64,000 bases of DNA from Coniferiporia sulphurascens (taxonomy: Eukaryota; Basidiomycota; Agaricomycetes; Hymenochaetales; Hymenochaetaceae): NCBI GenBank assembly GCA_002794785.1, contig NBBA01000001.1, forward strand, positions 2,604,001-2,668,000. The letters run 5' to 3'. The notes under the pieces were generated by a model. That model had not been told where the DNA came from, did not search any database, and saw only the letters and a list, made by a program, of their open reading frames with translations. The translations under genes were made by a program, and so were the position numbers. Of the stretch, positions 36,376 to 47,215 are shown piece by piece. The stretch's first letter is position 1. Every line of letters starts with the position of its first letter.

Positions 36376-37890
36376 ATGCCCAGAAGAATGAAATTCGACA
36401 CCGTTTATCCTGCCGATTCCGTAGAATTCTGCCCTGCCCCGGGATTTGAAGACATCTTCGTCTGCGGCACCTACAAGCTCATCGAGAATGCCAAGCAAGA
36501 CCAAATCTTGGGTACACCTGCTGAAGAATCAGGACTGTCTGGGTCCGGCGAGGCGGTATCAATTTCTCCCCGGCGAATTGGAAAATGCATCGTCTTCGAG
36601 ATATCCAGCGTACGGGAAGACCAAACTTTGTGAAAGAGTTCCACGCTACCTCCTGCTCGTCGGCTCTTGCTCATAAGATCCAGGAACGTCCTGCAAGAGC
36701 TTGAGATGCCTGCCATTCTGGACATGAAATGGTTCTACTCTGAGCTTTCTCACTTTATCAGTGTATATTTGACTACTTTAAGTAGGTCATCTTCAAGTTC
36801 GACGCTTGCGATTGCGGACTCGGAGGGCCACTTGTCAATTCAGCAGTTGACCTCCGAAGTAGGGATTAAACGCCGAGTTCAATTACAGTAACTCGTACTG
36901 AAGTTACCCTGTTACAGAGGTCATTGCAAGAGATTCAGAACATCCAGTGTCGACCTTCTAACACGCTTTGTTTATCGCTGGACTGGTCGAATAAGCGAGA
37001 CTCTAGGTTCGTCTTCCGTAGGACGACCCCGCAAACTGCTGTATAACAAACTTCCTTCCCCAGCAACCCTGGTTCGATTTCTGTTTCTAGTTCTGATGGG
37101 TTTTTATCGGTTTGGAAGCCTGATAGCAGTGGGAGATTCTTTGAAGAGCTGTCGTGGCATGCCCATGACTACGAGGCCTGGATTACTGCTTGGGATTACT
37201 GGAACGTGAACACTGTCTATTCAGGTAAACCCTGAAGGCAACAGAAGTCCGACCTTAGCTTATATACAATGTGGCTAGGTGGTGATGACCTCAAATTCAA
37301 AGGCTGGGATATTCGCCAAGGCACTTTATCGCCAACTTTTACCAACAAAAGGTAAGTGTTTCGTCTTACCTACGTACATCGCCTTGATTTTTTGGACTTC
37401 CTAGATTTGATGCAGGTGTGACTTCAATTCAATGCCACCCATATTTAGAAAACATCGTCGCAGTCGGAAGGTAGGCCATATACAAGATATCTGCAATTCC
37501 TACTTCATAGTCAAACTGATGTCGGTCAGCTACGATGCAACTGTACGCATCTTTGATATGCGTAAGCCGCAGGTACCTCTTACACAAGCGAAAGTAGGTG
37601 GTGGAGCATGGCGCGTCAAATGGCATCCGCACGAGGCGAGGCGTATGGACCTTCTAGTCGCGTGTATGCATGACGGCTTTAAAATTGTGCGCTTTTCATC
37701 TGCAATTTTCGGGGATGATGCACCCGATAGCAGCGAGGATGGGAATTGGCAAGTAATCAAGCGCTACGACGAACACGAAAATCTGGCCTACGGTGTTGAC
37801 TGGGCTCATGGGGGGAATGCGAGCATAGCATGTACACTAATTGCGAGCTGTTCTTTTTATGATCATGTATTACACACTTGGGAAGGGTGA
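36376..37890 (+). CDS. DPH7: Diphthine methyltransferase / diphthamide pathway WD40 protein
   Basis: DPH7 (WDR85) is the methylesterase step of diphthamide synthesis on eEF2. Seven exons (36376-36629, 36678-36858, 36918-37006, 37064-37224, 37279-37351, 37405-37470, 37530-37890) encode 394 residues. The protein starts RRMKFDTVYPADSVEFCP, and shows WD-type blades SVSSSDGFLSVWKPD, YEAWITAWDYWNVNTVYSGG, DDLKFKGWDIR, ENIVAVGSYDATVRIFDMR, GGAWRVKWHP and LIASCSFYDHVLHTWEG at the C-terminus. The YSGGDD(LK)FKGWD segment is diagnostic. A second in-frame ATG 12 bases later may be the real start. Confidence 0.88.
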
Positions 37891-37990
37891 TCGGGCCTGG
37901 AATGCAATTTAATAGCGAATGAGTCCGTGCCGCACTTTTTGGGAATTCTTCCAGAAGTAAACACACCTTTCTCATGAGCGTCATGCTGTA

Positions 37991-39949
37991 TTACCCTGGA
38001 GACCCCCCTCTAGTGCCTTTTAATACGTACATCACAGTCCAGCGGCTTAGCCCCCGGAGCGTCTCGGGGTGATGCCGCGAAGCAGTCAGTATTGTTGCTA
38101 AGGATAGTACAAAAGTAAGCCTAACGAGAAGTGTCAGTCGCGTTAGGATGTTATGAGTAGAATGCCACGTACCGTTCCATCAGTTTTAAGTTTCGCGTAC
38201 CGCTCCTCAACCACGAATTTCCAAGCATGGAGCGCAGCGCCCTGGGGAGGACATAAAGCGCTATCTCACCACGTCTCTTGCCTTGCTCGATCCAGATACT
38301 GCCACCACAAGCAAGACATCCAGCCAATATACAACCAAATGGACCATCGATAAAATTATGAGACATATGGGGGAAAAGCCTAGCAATAACCAGCGTGCGC
38401 GTGAAACATACTGCCGACCATATTGACGTGATGAAGACGGAGAGAAAGAGTGATGATCGCGTAAGTGCGAGAATGATTTTCCTCAGCTCAAGGAAAGATA
38501 GTAGCTTGCTGGACTGAAAGAGTAATATTGGAAGGAAATGGACCTGAACGATGGGTTTGGTGTATTAGAATAGAAGTTTAGTAAGAGAAGTAAAGGAGAT
38601 TCTTTACCGGGGCATAAATTGCGAGCGCTTTGAGAAAGCCTGTGGAACATCTTACAAGCATGTTGGCACAACAACTCGCGCCAACCCCACCAGGAATGAT
38701 GCAGCCACCAACCCCTCCGTGGACAATTTCGCAAGGGAGACCCCCAACGCCAGCTCTCCCTTTCACGCCCAGTCGTTCCCATACCTTGTTCGCGCATTCC
38801 CCGGTTGGCGGTAATTCCAGGGTATTTCCCCAAGAGGATGGGTAACCAAGCTCCTCCGCTAGTGATTCGAGCAATCTATGGGAAGTCCGTTCGCCATACG
38901 TCCAGGTCCCGCTCCTCCTCCTTCGTAACGCCTCTAAAAGACGTCCGTCGACGTTTGCTAGAGTCCCAATCCTGCAAGCCAAACGAGTAAGACAAGGGGA
39001 GGGGGGGGGGAAGCTCCCTCCATTCCATACCATTTGACATAGCTTCGCGGTAGCCTTGGAAACATGAGAACTCAAAACGTCGCAGAGGCACACAAGTACA
39101 TACCTTTCCTGTCGGTAAAAAAAGCACCACATAATTCTATCGAACCCAATGAGTGATCCATAGCAGACACAGACACGTAGCTACTGACCTCGCAGATGCC
39201 AGCCAAAATACAATGGCGTCAAGCTTGTCTGTCATGGTTGCAGCCTTCCTACGCACTTCCCGGATGCTTTTACCCGGATCCTCTGAGCGTTCTCCCTTTG
39301 AAGCCGTATGATCCACTTGCTCCCTTACGATGCGTTGGAATGCACCTTGGACGAGGGAATCAAGCGCCCTGACTAAGAGTAACAAAGTGAGGTCAAGGGT
39401 CCCAGAAGCCTTCCCACCCAAGGATCGTTCAGGAGTCATGGGCACTGTGAGCGGTATACTGGCCTTGAGAGTCTGGGACGAGCGCCGCCGAGTTTGCATC
39501 AGGGCTATGGCGATGGAGGACGTTAAGACATGACAGAGTAGTGTCCTGTGGATGGGACTGAGCTCTGCGTTCGACATGAAATTCTTTTTGCTGCGCAACG
39601 GCGCAGCGTCCGAGGCTTGATCGCTATAGGTTTTCGCCAGACGCTGCCAGTAATATTCCATAGCCGCACCACCTCCGACAGCCGTGGTCATAGCAAATGC
39701 AAAACCCGACGCGCCTAGTTCTTTCCGCAAGGTTGAGGAAAATCGACCATATTTTTTTGCGTCGAACCGGCCGGTCGTGACGATAGGTATAAGGGCTGGG
39801 CCCAGCGAGAGTGAGAGCGAAAGTGCATAGGTGCGAGCTGCGATGTGCAGAGGGTGATCGGCCCGCAGTTCCCGGAATCGTCGGGGAAGAGTATTGCTCA
39901 AAAGGTAGTACGCAGACCGGAAACGAGGCTTCCACTGGTCTGTAGACAT
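37991..39949 (-). CDS. TMEM135-like membrane protein
   Basis: Six exons (39949-39189, 39136-39104, 39054-39031, 38971-38608, 38543-38173, 38120-37991) encode 560 residues. The middle contains the Cys/Gly-rich TMEM135 N-domain hallmark around LPCEIVHGGVGGCIIPGG and ASCCANMLVR. The last third has FIDGPFGCILAGCLACGGSI, IWIEQGKRRGEIALYVLPRA and several hydrophobic helices. Animal TMEM135 links to peroxisome and mitochondrial function and lipid flux; a similar role in fungi is inference. A 10-11 base G run lies in the third intron (about 39000-39010). It is convergent with DPH7 (100-bp gap). Confidence 0.82.
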
Positions 39950-40193
39950 ACAGCAATAATATGCTGGGCGTACGAGAAAGACCTGCAACCTCTCACTCGG
40001 AGATCCTGATTCGCTGCAAAGAAAATGATAATCACATGCTATTAATGAATCGTAGTACACGTTCGAGTCGGCTATCGGAAGAAAAACACGCAAGCAAAAC
40101 ACACGGGTCAATAAATAAAGTAAATAGGTGATACGGGCTATATCTGCCACCCATGAGATGAGTTATTTTTTGCATGGGCGGTCAGCGGGTACC

Positions 40194-41482
40194 TCATATT
40201 CGGTCCATTTGCTGCAGTAGTTTTGCGACCTCCAATCGATCCGGGTGGAAGGGCGACTCTTTTTCCGGGTCCAGGAGTTCTGCCCCAGATAGGAGACCCG
40301 TTTTGACCACCAGCTCTAAAAACCGGACCCGGGAGATCGGGTATACGAACGAACGGAGGACATCATCGGTCTGTCCAAGGTCAAATGTGTGCCTCTATGC
40401 TCTGCAATATATAGCAAGGAAAACGCACATGCTCACGAAGCACAGCGGCGATAAAATCAGACTTCAAATGACCTGTCCCAGACCATTCTTTCCACGCTTC
40501 CAGCTTGTGACCGTCGCTGTTCAGCGCCTGCATGGCCCGGTGAAGCCGCGGCCAATCTTCTTCGTCACCTTGCCAAACCGCATCCAAATCCATTGGAAAC
40601 GCTTCTGCATTGCCCGTGCTTCCTTCAGGCACTCCATCTTGCTTCAAACAAGACAGGGGTGGTCTCTCCATGAGACGCACCCATCGACGTCTTCGCACCC
40701 ATGCGCCAGCGTTAAAGTGACCTCCGTTGCTGCGCCATCCGTTCTTACGGAAGACCCAATTATACTCAAACCCATCGAATTGCACGCCACCGTCGCGCAT
40801 GTCAACCATCCACTCTTTGCTTGCCCACCGCCAATTGCCATCGGGAAGAGGATAGTCCTCCCAAGACACGGTAGGCAGACAGGACCCATCGGAAGACCCC
40901 CATTACTCATAGAGGAAGACGCGGGTACTGCAATCGAAAAGGGAGGAGGATCCTTGGGTAGCAAAGACTGACGCGAGTAGCGGGGCGAAGAAAATAGCGA
41001 AAATCTGAAATGCGAACGTTATCAAGTCAGACTGAAGCAATGAATTTAATTATAATGTACCCTCGCTGGTTTTCATACATCATGGCCCAACGATACATGT
41101 GCTCGTCTTTCGTTGAATCCTCGACATCTGTATTTCTAAGGGATATAGCACCCGAGTCCTCAGATAGAGGCGTAGGTCCAGCTGGCAAGTTGACTAGAAC
41201 GTTTGAGAGATCAGCCTGTCCGCCACTATTAGCAGTGCCGAGTCTGTTAATGCCGTCGAAGCTACTACTTTCCGCACTAGAGCTGAGAGGACTATTCCGA
41301 CGTTTTAGTGGAGCGACGTCCGCCGCGCCCCTCTGAATAAGACGAGCTAACCAGGACCTGGAAGCACGTTCCCTAGCGGTGAAATTTCTCTGGGCTAGCT
41401 CAGAGTCCTCAGGAGGTCCGCTCACGGGCAGTGGTGGAAAGGTAGACTGGTCAACGACGTCGGGAGTGAGCGGCGCCATCAT
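40194..41482 (-). CDS. Dysferlin-domain (peroxin 28-32-like) protein
   Basis: Four exons, best read as 41482-41061, 41004-40929, 40857-40444 and 40394-40194, give about 370 residues. The DysFN/DysFC type motif is clear: DYPLPDGNWRWASKEWMVDM, GFEYNWVFRKNGW and AGAWVRRRRWVRLMERP. Fungal proteins of this kind (Pex30/31/32, Pex23 family) shape the ER at peroxisome contacts, but this one lacks obvious transmembrane helices. The C-terminus reads VLRSFVYPISRVRFLELV and ends LLQQMDRI. The third junction is uncertain: donors at 40443 or about 40463 both keep the frame. It shares a 93-bp promoter with JAC1. Confidence 0.78.
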
Positions 41483-41575
41483 GGACGCGTCGTCTCGGCA
41501 GTGGTACAAGGTCAAGAGCAAGCGCTCTCCTTCATGAGCTCAAAGTGACTAACGCACACTTTTCTTATTTTCGCC

Positions 41576-42359
41576 ATGAACACCCTCGGCCTCGCCGTCC
41601 GTCGCTCATCGGCAAGGGCAACGACTGCTCTGTCGCGAATGTATACAGTGTCGTCAAGAGTCTGCCCGTCGTGCTCTGCGCCTCTACCGACTCCCATGCC
41701 GACATGTCCAAATTGCTTTCATATAGAGCCTCTGCCCAAATCGACGACATACTTCGACATGTTTGACCTCACATCCGTGCAGAATCGGTTCGAAATTGAC
41801 ACAGGTGATCTGAGGCGCCGGTTTCTTAGGGCCCAGCGCGTATGCCACCCCGACGCATGGTCCGCAAAGGGAGAGGTTAGTCCTCCTCGCCCCCTGACTG
41901 GTGGAACTAATTCAGCTTGAACACGAAGAAAGAACTTGGAATAGCAGCGGCACAGTCCTCTCTGTTAAATGCAGCTTACAGAACACTTCTATCCCCGGTG
42001 CTACGTGCACAATACATTCTGTCGCAGGAGGGCTTCCAGCCATCGGAAACGGACAAGCTCACCGACCAAGAGCTGGTTATGGAGGTTATGGAATCTCGAG
42101 AAGAACTAGAAGAAGCTGAAACTCCGGAAGATGTTGAGCACATACGTACGAGGAATGACGGTAAGCACGTCGTTGACTAAAATTACCGCTCACGCTTGAT
42201 TTGTCCCTTTCAGCCAAGCTTAAGGAGACACATAGTAGTATTGCGAGGCTCATGGATGAAAAGAAATGGGAGGAGGCCAGGGATGCAGTAGTGAAATTGA
42301 AATACTTGGAAGGCATAGATTCCGCCGCGAAGGATAAATGGCATGCATTGTTACGATAG
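41576..42359 (+). CDS. JAC1: Mitochondrial J-type co-chaperone for Fe-S cluster assembly
   Basis: Jac1/HscB docks the scaffold Isu to the Hsp70 Ssq1. Three exons (41576-41875, 41929-42160, 42214-42359) encode 225 residues. The N-terminus is a basic targeting-type sequence (LAVRRSSARATTALSRMYT). Two CxxC pairs (CPSCSAP, CPNC) form the zinc knuckle seen in eukaryotic HscB. The J-domain shows TYFDMFDL, LRRRFLRAQRVCHPDAW (HPD present) and SSLLNAAYRTLLSPVLRAQYIL. The C-terminal helical domain (LVMEVMESREELEEAE) should bind Isu. It is divergent from the dysferlin-domain gene. Confidence 0.93.
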
Positions 42360-42738
42360 CAAGCCCCTTCCGACCATCTATACGACCCCTTATTTGTCGG
42401 CAGGCTAGATGGGCAATACTAGACATTTATGAATATTATACGGGCAATGAGCTACTTGAGGGCCCAAAAAGTGGTCGTCCCAAAAATACATGTATACTGT
42501 ATTACGTAGTGATGATCCTTTGTATTTTCGAGATTAATTCCGGGCCATTTTCTACTACAAACGTCCTCACTCGGACGCGACGTTCATCGCGATCGCACTC
42601 TCCATTTCTCTCGGTGGTGGTAGAGCTCCGAAGTCACACTGGCTTTCTTGTTTGCTTAGGTGGTTGCGTGGTGCAAGTGTCTCTGCTGCATCCATTCGGC
42701 GTCGACTGTGATCTTGTTCGCACAGCGCCCTTGTCCTT
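42360..42738. other. Intergenic region upstream of the helicase gene
   Basis: No conserved coding signal was recognised in these 379 bases. They should hold the JAC1 3' end and the helicase promoter. A missed 5' exon of the helicase is possible because its start is not well fixed. Confidence 0.5.
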
Positions 42739-45700
42739 ATGCGCTTTGCCCGATTGCTACTCGGGCATAGGCGACAATTTCTTATGCAACTGGACCCGTC
42801 GAACGGAATAGCTTCAGGGTCCCTCATTTCTCGCATCGGTCCTCCTCTCAAACGCACCCATAGCCAGACCGCGACGGCACTTAAACGCGAGGAATCGAGA
42901 GGCACCAAACAGGCGCGATTCGACTCGTTACCTCCGCCGACCCAGATGCGTGGTCAGTCGTCAAAACAGAAAGCCAGTCAGGGCGCATCGCCAACAAGCC
43001 GCGCTGACCACCCCAGCCACGCCCGCCAGCGTAATGCGAAGTTTATTCGGGGGCGTCCCACCCAGTCAACAAGAAATGTCAACGCGAAGATTAAGATTTC
43101 CCCAAGCCACCCTACCCTCCCTGAACCCCTCGCGGACGAGGCGTACGTCACGGAGAAATATGCGAGCGTTGGAAATATGGGCTCTGGTTTGGGAAAGGAC
43201 TGGAAGAAAAATCCAAAGTCTGCGTTATCAAGTTTCATGCAGAGCAAACTGGGCCGCGCGCCTCAGTACGAAGCAGAGACAGGTTATTTGCGTGGTCGGA
43301 AGATTATAAGGTTGAAAAGCTCTTCTGTCTATTTTGGATCATATGGATTTACGCGTTCACATGTAGGGTGAAAGTTACGGTGACGGATGATGTAGTTGGC
43401 ATGGGCGACGCAGAGAATAAGAAGGATGCCGAGAGAGTGGCTGCTCTAGCAGCAAATTTCGAGATAATGGCGGCAGACTTGGTTCGTCCATTATCATCTG
43501 CCTGTCAAATGTATTTACATTTTTTTCTTTCGCCAAAATTCAGGGGAGGAAACTGTCTGTCATCCCACCGACGGCAGAGGAAGCTCCGAGGGAAGTCGAG
43601 CTTTCCGACGGGTTCAAAGTTGGGTACGAGAAGGCGAGACAGTTCATGGACTACTATTGCCGCAAGTTTGGATTCGGGCAGCCTTCTGTCGACTTCGAAG
43701 AGCGCAATGACAGACACTATCAAGGCTGGGAGGCCGTGATGACTGTCGGCGGTAGACGAATCGGGATAGGGAGTGCGAGGTCCAAGAAAGACGCGTCAAA
43801 AAGTTGCTACCTGGATGTCGTCCAGTATCTGGAAAAGTGCGACCCAGACCTATGGAAAACTTTCATTAAGGCTGCGAGGACAGGCAAAGATCTAGGGCTT
43901 GCTCCCAAAGTTCTCTTACAGATGTCGGACCGGTTGGGAGACACAATCCGAGACGTTTGTTGGCAAATGAAAAAGAGCTCGTTGTTTCTCAATAAGCCTG
44001 ATGTAACACACAGCACCACACATTCGGACTCTCCTAGTTCTTATTGGGCAAACTCAAAACCTCGTCCCAAACTCAATGAGGGAACCTTAGCCGCGAAGTC
44101 GGCGGAACTGTTACGCCGCAGACAATCATATCTGTCGGATCCTCGTCACGAGAAAATGCGTCAAACAAGAAGCGCTCTTCCCGTTTATACAAAGGCGGAG
44201 GATGTGCTAAAGCATATCGAAGAGAACGAGGTCACTATCATCATGGCTACAACTGGGTCGGGAAAGACAACGCAAATCCCCCAACTCATTCTTGATCAGT
44301 TTATTGACAAAAGTGACGGCGCTAAGTGCAATATCTTTTGCACTCAACCCCGCCGTCTTGCCGCTATCAGCGTCGCACATCGCGTTGCTCAGGAGCGTGG
44401 CGAGACCGTTGGAAAGGGGGGTCCGTAGGATATCAAGTGCGCTTCGAAATGGCAATGCCAGACGACAATGGATCCATAACGTTTTGCACCATCGGTGTCT
44501 TCCTAAGGCGTATGCAGAATGTGCTCCAACGAGGCCACGATAGGATTCTCGACAATGTGACACATGTTATAGTGGATGAGGTTCACGAGCGAGACATCGA
44601 CACGGATCTTTTGCTTGTTGTTCTCAAGCGTGTGCTCGCGGCTAGAAGAGCCAAGGGCAATCCTTTGAAAGTTATTCTCATGAGTGCCACCATTGACCCT
44701 TCCTTATTCCGAAACTATTTCCCAGATGAGACCGGTAACCCTGCCAAGGTCGTAGAAGTCCCAGGTCGCTCCTTTCCAGTCAAGAAACATTTCCTGGACG
44801 ATTTCCTCCCGTCGTTAATACAAGAGCATAAGAATTCGGAATGGATTTTCAGAGATGAAAAAGTCGTGAAGTACCTCTATCGAGAGCTACCAAATGCCGC
44901 GCGGTTACTTCCTGATTCGCCTGCCCTCAGAAACCTGCTTCAAAGATCGTCTGGTAGAGAGTATGAAGAAGAATTAGAAATCCCATATCCCCTCGTTGCT
45001 CTGACAGTCTCACACGTTTTGCAAAACTCGGAATCAGGGCACGCCCTCGTCTTCCTTCCAGGCTGGGAGGAAATACAAGCTGTGCAGAAGATTTTGATGG
45101 ATCCCTCCTTCTCCCTTGGTCTGAACTTCAACGATCGCTCTAAATTCAGTCTACATGTTTTGCACTCGACTATCCCTCTTGCGGAGCAGCAAGTGATCTT
45201 CAGCCCACCTCCTCAAGGCGTCCGTCGGATTATTCTTTCCACAAACATTGCCGAGACGTCAGTTACCATCCCGGATGTAGTTTATGTCGTGGATACGGCA
45301 AAAATCAAGGAAAACAGATACGATCCCGAACGACATATTTCTTCTCTGGTGTCCGCCTGGGTGGGAACCTCCAACCTCAATCAGAGGGCCGGTCGAGCTG
45401 GTCGTCACAGGTCTGGCGAATACTATGGTATTCTCGGACAACAACGCGTCGACCGATCGCACACCCACCAGACAGTGGAGATGAAACGCATGGATTTGAG
45501 CAACGTCGTGATGCACGTCAAAGCTCTGGACTTCCCGAATATGAATGCAGAAGACGTACTAGCGGCGACCATTGAACCGCCTGCGGCTGAGCGCGTTGTG
45601 GCCGCGGTAAAAAGCCTGAAGATGGTGGGCGCCTTGGACGGAGGCGAGCATCTGACTTCCCTGGGCCGCCTTCTCGTACAGCTACCACTCGATGTCCAGA

Positions 45701-46978
45701 TGGGCCGTCTCGTTCTATACGGAAGCTTCTTCAAATGTCTTGACCAAGCGCTCACATTGGCCGCTATTCTTACAAACCGGGACCCTTTCGTCTGCCCCCC
45801 TCTTGTGATGAAAGAGGCTCAGGCTGTTAAGGATACATGGTGTCCGGAGGAGTTCAGATCCGATGCGCTGACTGTGCTGAATGCGTACAACGCATGGTAC
45901 GAATTTGAGAAGCGCGGCGATTACCATAGCAGCACACGCTTCTGTAGTGATAACTTTCTGTCAAAACAAAGGCTCCTGTTGATCGCAAAAATCAAGGGTC
46001 ACCTCCTCCAATCTCTATCCGGAACTGGGGTTTTAGATGTTTCGGGCGGAGGCACCGTGTCTTCGTCCCGTTCGTCGACGGTACCCTACGAATTGAATGT
46101 CAATGGAGGCTCTCTCCCACTGCTCGCCGCTTTGATAGCAATAGCAAGCCAGCCAAACTTCGCTATCCGAACATCTACAATGGCTTATCGAACTGCTAGA
46201 GACAAGGTTGGCAGATTTTAACGCTTTTCTTTACTGATCTGGCTGACTTCCAGTTACGCAGTTGGCGTGCATCCACCCATCGAGTGTCAACCATAGGAAG
46301 CGTGTGGCCGAAGACGATGCAACTAGCGGAGAGAAGCAACTTTTTGCATTTTTAGAAAAACGGCAAAATCTTTCGCTAGCTGGTCAAGCACCTGGGCAAG
46401 TATTTCTCTTGGGAAACACGCGCATCGATCCTATGACGTACCTATTATTCGGAGCGCACAATCTCGTCGCTACAGACTATGGGCTAGAGTGTGACGATTG
46501 GCTGCCGATGATTGGGAATTACGACGCGTTGGACGATGTGCGCCACCTGAAACTGCTCATGGAAGGCTGCATGCTGCGTGTCTTTGAAGGTATATATCAC
46601 AGCGGAAAATCTCGTCGACTCATGCCATCAAACAAATATGTTCCTCCTTCCCTACGGCAACCACGAGACAATGACGAAGGTGAATCCGATGGAGAGGACG
46701 GAGAGGTTGATAAGAAAGGAGGTCCACTATCCGCATTGGAGGTCAAAGAACTAGACAAGTATACTAGTGCCATAGTCCGAGTAATGGATAGCTACACCAT
46801 CGAGCGGCGCCAAAGCCAGTCTCGCCGGAATTCTCGACCTGCTACCCCGACTCTGACGCCATTGACTGCATCAAAGGGGCTACCAGGCTCCGGTTGGAGA
46901 TCTGGAGCATCCACTCCCCTACGATACGAATCTAGACCAAACACGCCGAGCCGTTTTCCATCAAGAGGCTTTCCTTAG
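42739..46978 (+). CDS. DExH-box RNA helicase (DHX29/36/57-like), reading frame broken near 44416
   Basis: Exons 42739-43310, 43367-43481, 43544-46206 and 46262-46978 carry about 1355 residues. Order: basic disordered N-terminus; a dsRNA-binding-like segment (GYEKARQFMDYYCRKFG, GRRIGIGSARSKKDASK); helicase motifs ATTGSGKTTQIPQ (I), FCTQPRRLAA (Ia), VIVDEVHERDIDTD (II), MSATID (III), STNIAETSVTIPD (V) and QRAGRAGR (VI); then the HA2 region and an OB-fold end (VFLLGNTRIDPMTYLLFGA). DEVH places it with DHX29/57-type ATPases of translation or RNA processing. Between ERGETVGK and SVGYQVRFE the frame shifts at a run of six G; no plausible intron fixes it. Start codon uncertain (42739 or 42784). Confidence 0.88.
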
Positions 46979-47215
46979 CCGTCCGGCCCTTGTCCCAACT
47001 CAACGCCGTCTGTGTACCGTAGACATGTATAATTTCGATTAGATATTATTGCCGTAATTACATTGCTTATGTAATGACGCGTGGCTAGATCACGTAATTA
47101 ATTTTGATAGATATGATGACCTCGTGCAACCTTCGTAATTCGCGACTCTCCTCTAGCAACTTGAGCGTTTCCGCCCGTGCAGCAGTCCCAGGAGGCTGCT
47201 CCTTGTTTCCCAACT

